Shown here piece by piece: positions 1-11,760 of a DNA stretch of 64,000 nt. The notes under the pieces were generated by a model. It ran no database searches. It saw nothing but the letters and a program-made list of their open reading frames with translations, and was not told where the DNA came from. Numbering within the stretch: position 1 is the first letter of the stretch; every line of letters begins with the position of its first letter. Position numbers and translations under genes: made by a program. Location of the stretch: the NCBI RefSeq assembly GCF_963676685.1, contig NC_092350.1, positions 71,426,502 through 71,490,501 of the forward strand. The letters run 5' to 3'. This DNA is from Mytilus edulis (lineage: Eukaryota > Mollusca > Bivalvia > Mytilida > Mytilidae).

Positions 1-499
1 TTGAAAATCAAACCTATATATTGAATACAGGTCCGTGTTACACATTTAAGCATGAATGTGTATATCTCACCTGTTATTACTATTGATTAGATTCGTTGTA
101 AACTGCCTTATTCATTTGTTATTTTACATTCGGGATAAAGACGTCGTTCATATTCAATTACAAGTTATCCATTTTGCATTGTAACTATTTTTCTTCTATA
201 ATTACAGGAAAAAAACATATTTTATGACAAGAGATACAATAATATCTGTTAAATCCTTAACCTTGGGTCAGTTGTAAAACGGTTTTAAGTCATGCGTTAA
301 ATCGATATTTAAATCTAATATATATTACCTGTTCAAGGACGAAGTGTAAAGTCATTTCGTAATCAATTGTTTGCACATCAATGGATTTTTACACATGTTT
401 TTATAATATCAAAAGAATGTAAATCTTAATCACAACATGCACGAACGTCTAGCTAGGTTTTCCTCATTCATGCCTTATGTATTTTATAACCCGGTTTCT

Positions 500-543
500 C
501 TGATATATCTTTTAATGGTGCTTACCATTAAAAGATATATCAG
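500..543. repeat. Perfect 20-bp inverted repeat with 4-nt loop at a deletion junction
   Basis: Bases 500-519 are the exact reverse complement of 524-543, separated by gctt. Block B has only the right arm (about 22375-22398), preceded there by 1.2 kb that is missing here. The left arm therefore looks like filler copied in inverted orientation from the adjacent end when the deletion formed. Confidence 0.9.
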
Positions 544-1686
544 ATACTTTGCAAATGCACGACCAACTTCGATTCTCGAACATAAACTATCACGTAAAAC
601 ATGTTGGTGTTTAGTACAGACACAGACACATCGTATCGGTCACCATAATATCTAAAGTATCTATTTCAGCCGTTCATCGTTAAAAAATCTTTTGAATCAG
701 TATGTGTGTCACACGCGAATTCTGGATTTCTTTTTTGTTGATACAAATTGATGTGGATTATGGAATGATTGTTATTTCGTGGATATGTGATACAAGTCTA
801 TAAAATTATATGTCGTTGATTATTTAATTCAATGTAAACTTAAACCCACAAATCTATGAATATCGTTATCAAAAATAAAAAAAAAAATTGTTTTATTTTT
901 ACCAAGGCACTGTAAATTTCTTTTCCACTTATGAGTTTGAAAATTCTCTTGGCTTCTTATTCTACGGTTTATATGTTTTAAATGGACTAGTATATTATTA
1001 ATATATGCGTTTCGCTGTGATTTTTCGTCAACTAAAAATATCGCTCTAAACTGATAATCTACAAAATGGATATACATGCTTTGATACAAAATGATCGATT
1101 GCTATTCAACTTCATTATCTTTGAACCTCGTTGGCATGTCCATATTCCGCCCTGGCATTAGTGTGCATTTACCCATCATCTTCAGCTACTGAGAACGATC
1201 AATATAACAATACCAATAAAGGTCCTTATCTAATTTATTGTCAAAAGTTAGTAGGTGTAGATTTAACTAGTTTGTATCATAACAGGCTACCAACGGGATA
1301 TAAATCTCGTTCGAATATCTGCCTAATAGTTTTGAACAAATGAAGATCATCTTAACTTATCAACATAAATGATGGGGAAAAAACCAAATGTTTGCTAATC
1401 TTTTATTCAAATTTAAACTCTTTAAAGCACGGTATGTATTTAGTTTTATATACATGTATGTGGTTAGTATGGCAAAATTATAACACAAATGGTTTACTGA
1501 CATGAAAAGAAAATTAAGTATTTATATTTGCTAAAGCAATAGTTTATCTTTATAAGACGAAGTAATAATATTTACATATTGTCTCTTAACAAAACATCTA
1601 ATTAAACACAAATAAAAACCCAAATGCATACCGGAATTCCTTGTACATAATTAACGATACATGGTGTTAAATAGAGGACATATTCA

Positions 1687-4271
1687 CTAATAAGATTTGA
1701 TTGCCCTTATAAGCTGTTCCCAAAAGACAACGTCACCGTACTCATCATTTGGATACTCAATATATGATTGACAATGAACCAGTTCCAGTATTTGAAGTGG
1801 AAGATCGCAAGCAGAGATTTGCTCGTAAAATACTAGGAAAAGAATGTTCTCACAATTGCGTTCATAGATACTCTCCATTTTAGCCATATTATATTCGAAC
1901 ATACACCAGTACGAAGCTAAATATTTTGAAGACATTAAGACAATTGTTTTTCGGCTGTTATGAATTGCGGATGTAATGTTCGTGGCGATAACATTACCAG
2001 GAAGGAAATTACGCCTATGCAAGCACAATTGAACCCCACCGTTTTTTCTCTAATTTGTGAAGAAGTGTTTTGTGGACAAATGTATGATCTTCGTTGGCAT
2101 ATGACACGAAAGCATCATACATATATAGTCTTTCATCTTTGTTGACGGATTTAGGTTCGGGGTCATGCCATTTGACTTTGACCATGTAGTAAAAATAGCG
2201 TAGTTTCCATCTATATCTGTAAACAATACCACCACAAAGTATAAAAATAAACATTAAAATTCCTGTCGCTACTCCAGTTATTAAACCTTCATATGACATA
2301 CATTCTTTTTGTATTGTTTCGTAAAATTCGCTGGGGTTTCGTAGAAAACTGATTGTGTTTTGTGATGTCTTACATTCATATTCTTCACGATTATGAAGAT
2401 AAGTAGGTGTGTCAATTATCCATTTGACAAAAGACAGAGAATCACAATTACATACAAGATTATTACCACTAAGATCAACGGTTAGATTTGTGTTCATTTT
2501 TGCTATTGAGTCCAATCCGTTGATGGCATATTTACTCAGCATAGATATTCTATTTTTTCTTAAATTCAAAAACATGAGCTTTTTCATATGAGAAATTTTA
2601 AAGTTAATATCATCAATAATATTTTCACTGAGGTCTAATTTTTCAAGATGTTCTTGCTTTTTAAATAACATATTTGGTATATTTGATATTTTATTTTTCG
2701 AGAGATTAATGTGAACTACGTTCTGAAGATTCTGAAATATTTCTCCATCGACATCCATTGGTAGAATGAGTCCCAACAGATTATTTTGTAGTAGTAAATA
2801 TCTTAAGTTGATAAAGTCTTCGCTGAAAAATATCTTTGAAACATTAGAACAAAACTTTGACGATAAGTCTAAAACTGTCATGTTATTTACATTAGTTATA
2901 GGGCCTGTCCATGTGTGAAAGATATTGTCACTAAAATTAAGATTTGTTAATTCATTTGTGATGAATCCGAATTTTGGTATTTCAAATTTCATTTTGCTTG
3001 ACGTAAGTGATATTTTTCTTAGTTTTCTTGGTACTGGCAGTCGGGCAACAAAATGATCAAACTTCTTTATCTGGAAATCAAAGCGTGAACGTAAATTAGA
3101 CAACCAGTTATTTTCAGAATTCATTGTAAAAGTATCTGTTTGAGAATCACATGTCTCTATGTAGCTTGTGAGAACATAATGTGAAGAGGAAATTTTGAAA
3201 TATCTAAAGATGTTATTGGTAATCTAACTAAATCAAAGAGATATTTGCCGAAGGAAAAAGCGTTGTCCCTTACAATCACACTTTCAAATGATTTCGGAAA
3301 GTACTGCACGGCCCCATATTTTACTCTTTGAATACGGTTTCCAGCGGCTTCAAATCTAACAAGAGATGTGTTTCTTAAATTTCGAATGTGGGAAGTCTTC
3401 AGTAGTGTGCTCATTTCGAAAGTACTATGAATGTAGTTTACTTTAAGAATTTTGATTGCGGTATATTGTAAATCTGTGGTTATATTTTCAAGCCCCGCGA
3501 ACCTCAAACAAGTATTTAAAGAGACATCAAGCTCCGAAATATTTTTCAAACTTTCAAAAGTTCCTTTGTAGATTTATTGTATTTTGAATTTAGACAGATT
3601 GATATGGGTTAATTGAGAAAGAGGCAATAATGTTGCCTCTGTAAGTGTGTTCATTGTGCAATTACCAGTAGAACCGTATAGATCTAAGCTTCTTAGGTGT
3701 TTCAAATGTATAAAATTGTCAGTAAGAACTGCAATTTTGTCCGATACATAATCTATTGACAGTGATTCTAATGTCCGAAGTCTCCATAAATCTGGCAAGA
3801 ATGAAGTGTGGAAATTATTTTTCATATTCAAAATCTTCAAGTTCTCCAAAAAATGAAAGGCAGAACTTTCAAATGACATGTTTTCATATTTCAAATTGTT
3901 GGCTATGAGATCTAACGAAAGTAAATTATTGAGTCCTTTGAACGTGTTTTTGCGTATTTTACTTATTCTATTGAAAGACAGATCCAAAAACTTCAATAAA
4001 TAATTTCCTTCGAAAATCCCATCTTGTATTGTATTGATTGCATTATTTTGCAGCGATAAATCTTGAAGATTGTTTTGTAATCTAGGTATAAGAAGTAGAT
4101 TCTTGTTGGAACAATCCGCTAGAAGTTCATTTGAATCATGAATATTTTTGCAAATACAGGAACTAGCGAACTGACATTCTGTCCATTCCTTCAGCTCATG
4201 GACTCTGTTGTTGTCACAACTAGCTTGAAGTATAAAAGCAGCAACCAGGAAATAAGAACGTTTGATGGTAC
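1687..4271 (-). pseudogene. Toll-like receptor pseudogene, copy 1
   Basis: The remnant encodes a TLR with all parts recognisable: signal peptide, LRRNT-like cysteines, leucine-rich repeats, LRRCT (CNCDSLSFVKW), a membrane helix, and a TIR domain with YDAFVSYA, RRNFLPGN and FW boxes. Against its sister at 23633-26204 and the intact paralogues it has three lesions: a nonsense codon (TAT to TAA) at 3574-3576, a one-base deletion near 3193-3197 and a one-base insertion in a T run at 2042-2047. The body begins after a 3' splice acceptor (TTCATAG, exon from 4271) like the other copies, but no matching start-codon exon was found upstream. The apparent Met at 4290 overlaps the acceptor tract. A sequencing error could explain one lesion but hardly all three. 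Confidence 0.9.
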
Positions 4272-4888
4272 CTATGAAGAAGATATGCATACTTATGATT
4301 TTGAATTGTCTTAGATAGATGTGATGTTAATAATTAAAAAAAACTAATATGCGTTACCAATGGTTAAAGGAAAAAAAGCTAGAAAAAATAATTGAATGCA
4401 AATTTTTAGGCTAAACTAGTTTATTTAAACATGCAAACCATATAGTTTTGATGTTGATCGAGCGATATGACGTTTTGGCGTATATCCTTTCGGATTTGGG
4501 TTCTCAATACTTTACAACTTTGTGCTTTTTTTAGCCTTACAATTTTATTACATTTTATTCTTTATTCACGCGTGACTTATGGGTTGTTGATTGTACAAAT
4601 ACATAATTGAGTTTTTTGTAAATATCGTTAGCCTTTTGTGTAATATGCCTACTGAGCTTTATGTATATTCTCGAATATTTTTTAAGATTACTTTCCATCT
4701 CGCTTTTGTAATTCATCTTTTTTAATCAAAATTGCTCATCGAATATTCAAGCCTATCTCAGCGAAAGTTTCCTATATATCATAAATGGAACTCGAAAGAA
4801 ATCAGTTGAAAGGTTAAATCAAATATGAGCTAAAGAACATTCAATTAAAAGATTTCTAAATACTTTTGGATTATATAGCTAATATAGA

Positions 4889-5006
4889 AAAGAAGAGGTG
4901 GTCTGATTACCAATGATACAACTCTTCAAAAGAGACTGAATAACACAAAAATTATCAACATCTCAAACATCTATAGGTCACCGTTCGGCATTCAACAATG
5001 AGCAAA
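4889..5006 (-). repeat. Dispersed mussel-type repeat, conserved tail (minus orientation)
   Basis: Read on the minus strand this resembles the tail of the repeat at 34048-34420 (GCCGAACGGTGACCTATAG, then a degenerate TTGTCTCATTGGCAATCATAC-like end). It lies in the TLR copy 1 intron and is shared with 26820-26938, so it predates the segmental duplication. Confidence 0.75.
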
Positions 5007-5782
5007 AGCAATCTATAAAATATTTTATAAAGACCATAGTGGTTCAATCTATTGGAAATTAGATACTCACAAAATTCACAGAATAATTATTGTATCCTTA
5101 AAATTTAATGTCAATACAAGTGCTTATTATTTGGCCATGATACCGTCTGGAACGAACATTCAGCAGCATTGGAATATAATCAGGAATCATATGAGATAGA
5201 TTTGGCATGATTTTTATTGGACCAATTTTCCAGCAGTCAGCAACTGATATAACATTAAAGCAAGTATAGGTCAACGTACGTTATCATGAGCAAAACCCAT
5301 ACTGGTTAGCGAAGCTATACAAAATTCTAGATGACAAAAGTAAAACAGTTCAAACTAAAATGATTTCGACTTGTGTCATGTACAAAGCAATGAACAAAGC
5401 ACAAATTTGATACACAGCAACAAGCAAATAACCACGGACTTGGGACAGGCGTATACAGGATGTTATAATGTCATAAATGTTTGCAGTTACCCATCAAATG
5501 CATAACTTTGGACAGCATGCATGAGCACACCATACACATCTATTGAATTGGGTCAAACTCCTCAAATCGATGATTTAAAGATTAGACAAAAATTACTGAT
5601 ATCAGCGTAAACGTAGTTACAAAATTTAGTTGATGTGCCTGTTCAGCATAGTGTTTATGACAGATCTTTATTATTTTCTCTTTAATTTATTCCCACTCTT
5701 TTTCTTGTTCCGTGCGATTTAGAGCATGTCTTAAACATAGACACTTTTTTAATTTGTTGCACACATTTGACTTATGATGTCT

Positions 5783-5995
5783 TCTCAAGTGAGAGGTTTA
5801 GCTAGCTATAAAACCAGGTTCAATCCACCATTTTCTACATTAGAAAATGCCTGTACCAAGTCAGGAATATGACAGTTGTTATCCATTCGTTTGATGTGTT
5901 TGGACTTTTGATTTTGTCTTTTGATTTTTGATTTTCCTTTTTGAATTTTCCTCGGAGTTCAGTATTTTTGTGTTTTTACTTTTTTCTCCTGTTAA
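5783..5995 (+). repeat. Dispersed repeat, copy 1 of 2
   Basis: The sequence from CAAGTGAGAGGTTTAGC through TCCTCGGAGTTCAGT and a T-rich end recurs at 37641-37850. It starts exactly where homology with block B stops, so it marks the breakpoint near the missing first exon of TLR copy 1. Confidence 0.85.
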
Positions 5996-7230
5996 CGTTG
6001 ATACATTACGACTGATTTTTATGGCAATATGAATCGCTGTACTGCTAGTACCCAGGCTTTATCTGGTTTAGTTGCCAAAATCTGAATGTTTCACTGATCA
6101 ATGAATTCACTGCTATGTGAATATGACCTGTACAGATTAAGTAGACAATTGTATTTATCTTATTGAAGCCAGGAAAAGAAAAGGGCCATTAGACTCTAGT
6201 ATAAGCGTAGATCACACATTTAGACATAAAGGTGCAATGTTTTCTTAAATAACAAATATTATTTTTAAGGATATCCAAACTTTTTCTAGATTTTATATCA
6301 TATAAGTCTTTTGTATTTTCCTTATTTTACATCCCTTTTAAGCATATGTTAGAATGAACAGTTGGATTATTTCTATGGTGAAAACAAAGCTTCTTTAAAC
6401 TTTGTTGTTGTTTTCTATATTTTCATGAAATACATACATATTGGGACTCTGTTTTGACATCCTTACATTACTAATCGTATGTTGTTCATTGATATATTTC
6501 TTTGAGCAATACCGATCCATAAATACACCTACAGTGCAAAAAAGTATGAATGAAATGGAAATTTTGAATTATATAAAAAAAAAGTTTAGTAATAAATGTT
6601 TAACAGAACCATTCAATCGTAATATGGACGTATGCTATAGGTTTTGACTACAGAAAGGGTCCGTTTGTCCGACAGCCGAATATTTAAACAATTTATTGTT
6701 TAATTATTCATCAAGAAGTTTTTATTATTGCTCGTCCTAAGCAAAGCTCTTGTAATTCAGTGACTGCGTATGGTTGTTATCAGTCATATTGTTTTCTGTT
6801 TATTGTTAATGAATTCACAGTAAAGCCCATTTGTTTACTTATTATAACAGAACATTTTCACTGGTTTTAAAGTGATAACCGTAACTGGAATTACGACTAT
6901 CCCAATATGGCGTGTGCAGATATAGGTAAAATCTTCACAGACATTTACGGTTATCACTTTAAAATCAGTGATTTAAGAGTAAGGTTATATATATTTTTTC
7001 TAAAACCATACGGTTATGTAAAATGATTACGACTACGACTCTTGGTATTTATTTATAAAGTTGTCTTATCGCCGATGAACATATCAAATTTCAATAATTT
7101 CAAAACAAATTATAACGTGTCAATGTAGGCTTATTGTATGCAAAGAGTGCAGTTAGTTGTATTATAATTCATTTCAAAATGTCAAGGCTTTGTTGAATTT
7201 AAATGGAAGAATAACAAAATGGGATGCACG
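5996..7230. other. Upstream flank of TLR copy 1, no gene seen
   Basis: Parts resemble the upstream flank of the TLR gene at 14290: about 6020-6170 matches about 18880-19130, and 6660-6800 matches about 19815-19975. This marks the distal end of one tandem unit. No coding sequence is supported. Confidence 0.55.
6859..6970. mobile_element. Foldback/MITE-like element, 26-bp terminal inverted repeats
   Basis: Bases 6859-6884 (CACTGGTTTTAAAGTGATAA...) and the reverse complement of 6945-6970 agree at 25 of 26 positions, with about 60 bases between them. There is no coding capacity. I did not resolve a target-site duplication. Confidence 0.75.
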
Positions 7231-9159
7231 GTACAACGCAATCTTTTCAATTGATATGTTTTGAACCGCGTTTATTCACGCGTTATATCGGTATTCAGAT
7301 CTTATATTTATAACTTGTTCAAGGACAAAGTTTAAAGTCATTTTGTAATCATTTCTGTTTTCACATTAAAGTGATGTATAAGAGGCTTTATAAATATTGA
7401 AGATACATTAAGAATAGAAATCTGAATCAGTATATGCACTCGAGCATTTTGATGATTTTTACTCATTATTGCCAAAAGCATTTTTGTTATTATGCTTTTT
7501 TATATTTTTGGTTTACTCCTTATTCAAAATTCATCATTGTCCTGTCTCTTGTTCATAAAAAGCATGACTGCTTTAATTTAAACACAAAAACAGGGTGAAT
7601 ATCTTTAATTCTATTGCAAACTATTAATAACTGATGAGTGGACTGCCTATACTTAATGAATAACAAACAAGAACATTTATAAAAAACATTATTTGAAATA
7701 AATTTTTTAATACCTATTGATTAAATTGGGAAATTGCCGACAATTTCCACATCATGAAATATGCTTTCAAATTCGGTAAAAAGCTGATCACTAAAAATAA
7801 TTTCACGATACATTTTAGGAAAAGGTTCATCCATTTTGTTTCATTTTTTTTTATTGCTGAGCGGCCTCAGACTCTTACTAAATGTCCTTTTCTCTATCTA
7901 GATAGAAAATTTAAAATTGCATTAACCAATAGATTTAATTTGTTAGCATTTTCATTTCTGAGGTCATTTTATAATAATTTCATTGAAATATTGGTATAGT
8001 GCTAGATGGCAATAACAAAATGAACCGGTCTGCTAACATTTGTTCAAATTATATATGAGGTTCTTTTTTGCATTCGGTTCTTTCCTAATTTACAAAACAT
8101 AATATAACTACTTGGCATTACATTTTTAAATTTCAGAAATGTCACATGTGTTTGAAATTTGTGACTCTGGCCACATTACATCAGTTGTTTGGGGTCACGA
8201 ATGTGACGATAAATAAACTTATCATAAATACCCGGATTCAATTTTCTATTTACGCCTGACGCTTGTTTTGTAATCTAAAGACCTATTAATGACGCCCGAA
8301 TCAAAAATAGTTAAAAAGGCCAAAAAAGTACGAAGTTGAAGTGCATGAAGAACCAAAATTCCAAAAAGTTTTGGCAAATACAACTTAGGTTATCTATGTC
8401 TGAGGTAGAAAAGCCTTAGTATTTCAAACATTCAAAAGTTGTGTTGACTGCAGAAAGCACTACAAATAATGAAGAAAGCACAAAACTGAACTAACTGCTG
8501 AATATAAGAAATCACACGGAAAGAATTTTAAATGAGCAAAAAATTTGAGGTAACCAAAAGCAGATATATCAGGTAATTTGAAAATATATTAACAACCCTG
8601 ATTCTAGTATATACGGACCAACAACTGTGAAGACATATCTTTGATGAGTTAAGACATAGACATATCGTCTCGGTCAACCAATCCATGATGATGATCATAA
8701 TGTCTACAGTATCGATTTCAGCCGTATATATGTTAGAACAATATTTGTATCAGACGTACACTTCTGTTAATGAAGTCTGTATAGCACTCAGTCTTTATTT
8801 TCCTCTCTTGTACATTTTTCATGTATATTTTCTACTCTGATTTCATTTATCATGTTGATACCGCTTTTTGTGGATTATGGAGATATTACAATTTTGTGAA
8901 TATTCTAACAAGTCTATAAAACTATAGTTCGTTGATCTTAAAGATGTACTTCGTTGGAATTAAAAATGTCTATAATTTAAAATTGATATTATAAGTTGAA
9001 AGAGCACTAGTTAAGGTACAAACTAAAATACAAATACTTATATGTTTATGAGCTTCTTTTTGAGATATTTGATTTAAATTTGTTTTATTAATTACAGGAA
9101 CATGATAACTCGAACTCTTTTCCAAAGTCAGGATCTGATGTTCAGTCGTTGTTGTTTGT

Positions 9160-9396
9160 TGATGTGTTTCATAAGTGTTTCTCTTTTTTCGTTTGTTATA
9201 AAGATTAGATTGTTAGTTTTCTCATTTGAATGGTTTTACACTTAGTCTAGTCGTTTTTAGGCCCTTTAGGGCTTGCTGTTCGGTGTGAGCTCCGTGCTAA
9301 AGACTGTATATTGACCTATAATGGTTTATTATTACTTTTATAAATTGTGACTTGGACGCAGAGTTGTCTCATTAACACTCATACCACATCTTCCTA
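9160..9396 (+). repeat. Dispersed repeat with conserved tail (CTCATACCACATCTTC)
   Basis: The segment carries the order GTTAGTTTTCTCATTTGAATG, a gap, TTGACCTATAATGG, then GTTGTCTCATTAACACTCATACC. It is a diverged member of the family seen at 34048-34420 and 60732-61271. Confidence 0.75.
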
Positions 9397-9879
9397 TATT
9401 TATTTAACCTTATATTTGCATTGGAATTATTATGGCATCAAATCGAAACAAAATACATTAAGAACTCGCTTTAATGTTGGTAAATTACCCTTTATGAGTT
9501 ATTGGTGTCTTATATAAAAAGAAAATGGTCCAAAAAGCTTACCCTGTATTAATGGACAAAAAACATGAGTCCAAACCTCTGACACATTGCCTAAAACTCA
9601 CTTAGGTACATCCTTAAAACGAACATTTTTTCTTTCCTTTTTATCAAGGTACTGTCGATTTAAATATTCCCATGACCTCATTGTCTCCACTCTCCTTTGT
9701 GTTGTTTTAACTTAAAGGAGAGCTTATAGTAAAAAAAAACTGACGAATGATGTTTAAAGGAGCATTGCTACTGACGACACAAGAAATTGGTTGAACTATT
9801 TTATATATCTAAATCTGTGAAGCTAACATACCATAACCGATAAGGCATTGTTTTATACTAACTTCCTTAACACATGAGA

Positions 9880-9894
9880 CCCCCCCCCCCCCCC
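9880..9894. repeat. C homopolymer, 15 bases
   Basis: An uninterrupted run of C. Its length may be unreliable in assembly. Confidence 0.95.
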
Positions 9895-11024
9895 GATGTC
9901 TAAAGGGGTTCGTCTTGCTCAGTCTTTATATTTCTACGTTGTGCACTGTAGTTTGTCGCTTGGTCTTTTTCTTCTTTACCATGGCGATGTCAGTCTGTTT
10001 TTGATTTGTTAGTTCGAAAATATCCCTTTGGTACCATCTGCTTCTCTTTTATCCCCTTTAAGTCGTGGTATTGAATAAATAGACAAGCTTAATGCATTTA
10101 AGAACAATTGCAAATCCATATTTTTGTTGCGTCGATATGTATAGCATTCTTCAAAAGTTTTGGCACGGTTCAACAAATTGTTTTGTCTGAATTTTAAAAT
10201 ATGCCGTAGATAATTAAAATAGAACAGATATTAAAATCGTTCCTGCATTTTACGAAAAAGGAGCGAATGATACCAGAAGAGTTGTCAACATAACCATCAC
10301 TAATATGTATTTAAAACTTAACTTTCAATTTTGCTTATCATCGCGTACCGGAGGATATTTGCATACAAAAGGATATTTGCGATAACGCGCACAAAATCAT
10401 ATTTGCAACAGTTAATTACAGTTTTACGAAAGTCAAGTTTACAACACAATACATATCTCAATTCAAACATTACATATACAGAAAATCTCAGTAAATGGGT
10501 AGCATTATAAAAGCAATGAAAGAATTTAACCCGCTTAAGTGTTACATTGCTTTTAAATTTAGGCAATGTGGTGAGATAGGTAAAGTCTCGATGTCAAACA
10601 TAAACACTAGACTCATGCGTTTATAGATGGTTTAAAGACTAACAATAAGAAGATTTTGAGGAACAAAATGTGACGTTCTTGATTTTATTTCTTAAGAAAT
10701 TACATACCAGAAACATTTGGATATTAAAATGATGGCTTCTCTATCTTACCGACGGGTATAACGTGCAATCTAACTCTTCAAAATGTTTACCAACGTCCAT
10801 AAAAATTATGCCTCCAAACTAATTCCATTAGAATGTCATGATTTATTACTGTGACATCATCAACACTGCTACTAAAACTACCTCCATTAGTGTTATATGT
10901 AATGATAGATGGAAAATAGATTTTCGATTATATAAATTAAATGCAGTATTGTTTTACTTTAGTTACGCATCTTTGATCTATTCTGAATATGCAAAGCTCC
11001 TGGTGCGGGATTGTTTTCGGTTTT

Positions 11025-11130
11025 TTAGAGACCCATTTGTGGCCTTGGGTGGTTTTCTTCTGTTTGGTCGGTTGTTATCTCTTTTGCACACACCCCGTTT
11101 CCATTCTCAAATTTACTTCTTACTCATTCT
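11025..11130 (+). repeat. Dispersed repeat tail (GGTCGGTTGTTATCTC...)
   Basis: The sequence TTTGGTCGGTTGTTATCTCT followed by CCGTTTCCATTCTCAA is shared, with divergence, with about 49620-49670 (GGTCGGTTTATTGTCTC, CATTTCCATTTTCAA). I remember it as a common mussel retroelement end. Short open frames here are not genes. Confidence 0.6.
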
Positions 11131-11244
11131 ACTGCTTTATTTGGAAAAGTTTCGTTAATAGGCTTGCTTCCATTCAAGAATAACTTTCATGGTTGAGTGT
11201 GCTTACACGTATAAATGCAATATAAAGTTAAAAATATAATGTTA

Positions 11245-11470
11245 AAGACATGGCAGTTGTTATCTTATAGTTCGTTTCTGTGTGTGTTACATTATTATTT
11301 TGTTTTTTTGTTGCACTTCAGTGTTTCTGTTGTATCGTTGTTTTCTATTATATTAGTTAATGTTTTCTTCAGTTTTAGTTTGTAACCCGGATTTGTTTTT
11401 CTCAATCGATTTATGACTTTCGAACAGCGGTATACTACTGTTATCCTTAATTATAGTTCCCATTACTAAG
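11245..11470 (+). repeat. Dispersed repeat (GAACAGCGGTATACTACTG family)
   Basis: Recognised from memory as part of a common mussel repeat: GTGTGTGTTACATT, a pyrimidine-rich stretch, then GAACAGCGGTATACTACTGT. There is only one copy in this window, so support from the sequence alone is weak. Confidence 0.45.
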
Positions 11471-11604
11471 ACCTTGGGCATTCAAGATTTAGACCTTTGA
11501 CGTTGAGCATTTCGTTAGGCTAACATGGTGTTTTTTTCAAATCATGTCTTTTTCTGGTTTTTGCATCTCTTGTGGCGATCCATCAAATAAGCCAAATTGT
11601 TAAT

Positions 11605-11760
11605 ATGAAAATAAGAAGATGTGGTATGATTGGCAATGAGACGCATATCCACCAAAGTTCAAATGAAGTCGATGTAGTAAGCAATTATATGCAAAACCCC
11701 ATAACGCGTGGCCGGTTATAAAAGGCCCAAACATAAGAAATATGAAAAATTCTGTTTAGA
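11605..11760 (-). repeat. Dispersed repeat tail in minus orientation
   Basis: AAGAAGATGTGGTATGATTG followed by GCAATGAGACG is the reverse complement of the shared tail found at 34048-34420. Confidence 0.75.

Larger units (their letters stand above)
1..5782. repeat. Segmental duplication, block A (pair of block B at 20673-27722)
   Basis: The sequence from base 1 is nearly identical to the sequence from 20673, and the match runs through the TLR pseudogene and most of its intron to about 5782, where a dispersed repeat begins. The left end is cut by the window edge. Block A lacks about 1.2 kb that block B has (21173-22372). Positions 1-1686 are the 3' flank of the minus-strand TLR copy and hold no gene I can support. 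Positions 4272-5782 are the remnant of its first intron. Confidence 0.93.

Noticed and set aside
1687-4271. A functional TLR split into separate genes
   Set aside because: The pieces align end to end with one TLR and are separated by a stop and single-base shifts, so it is one pseudogene.
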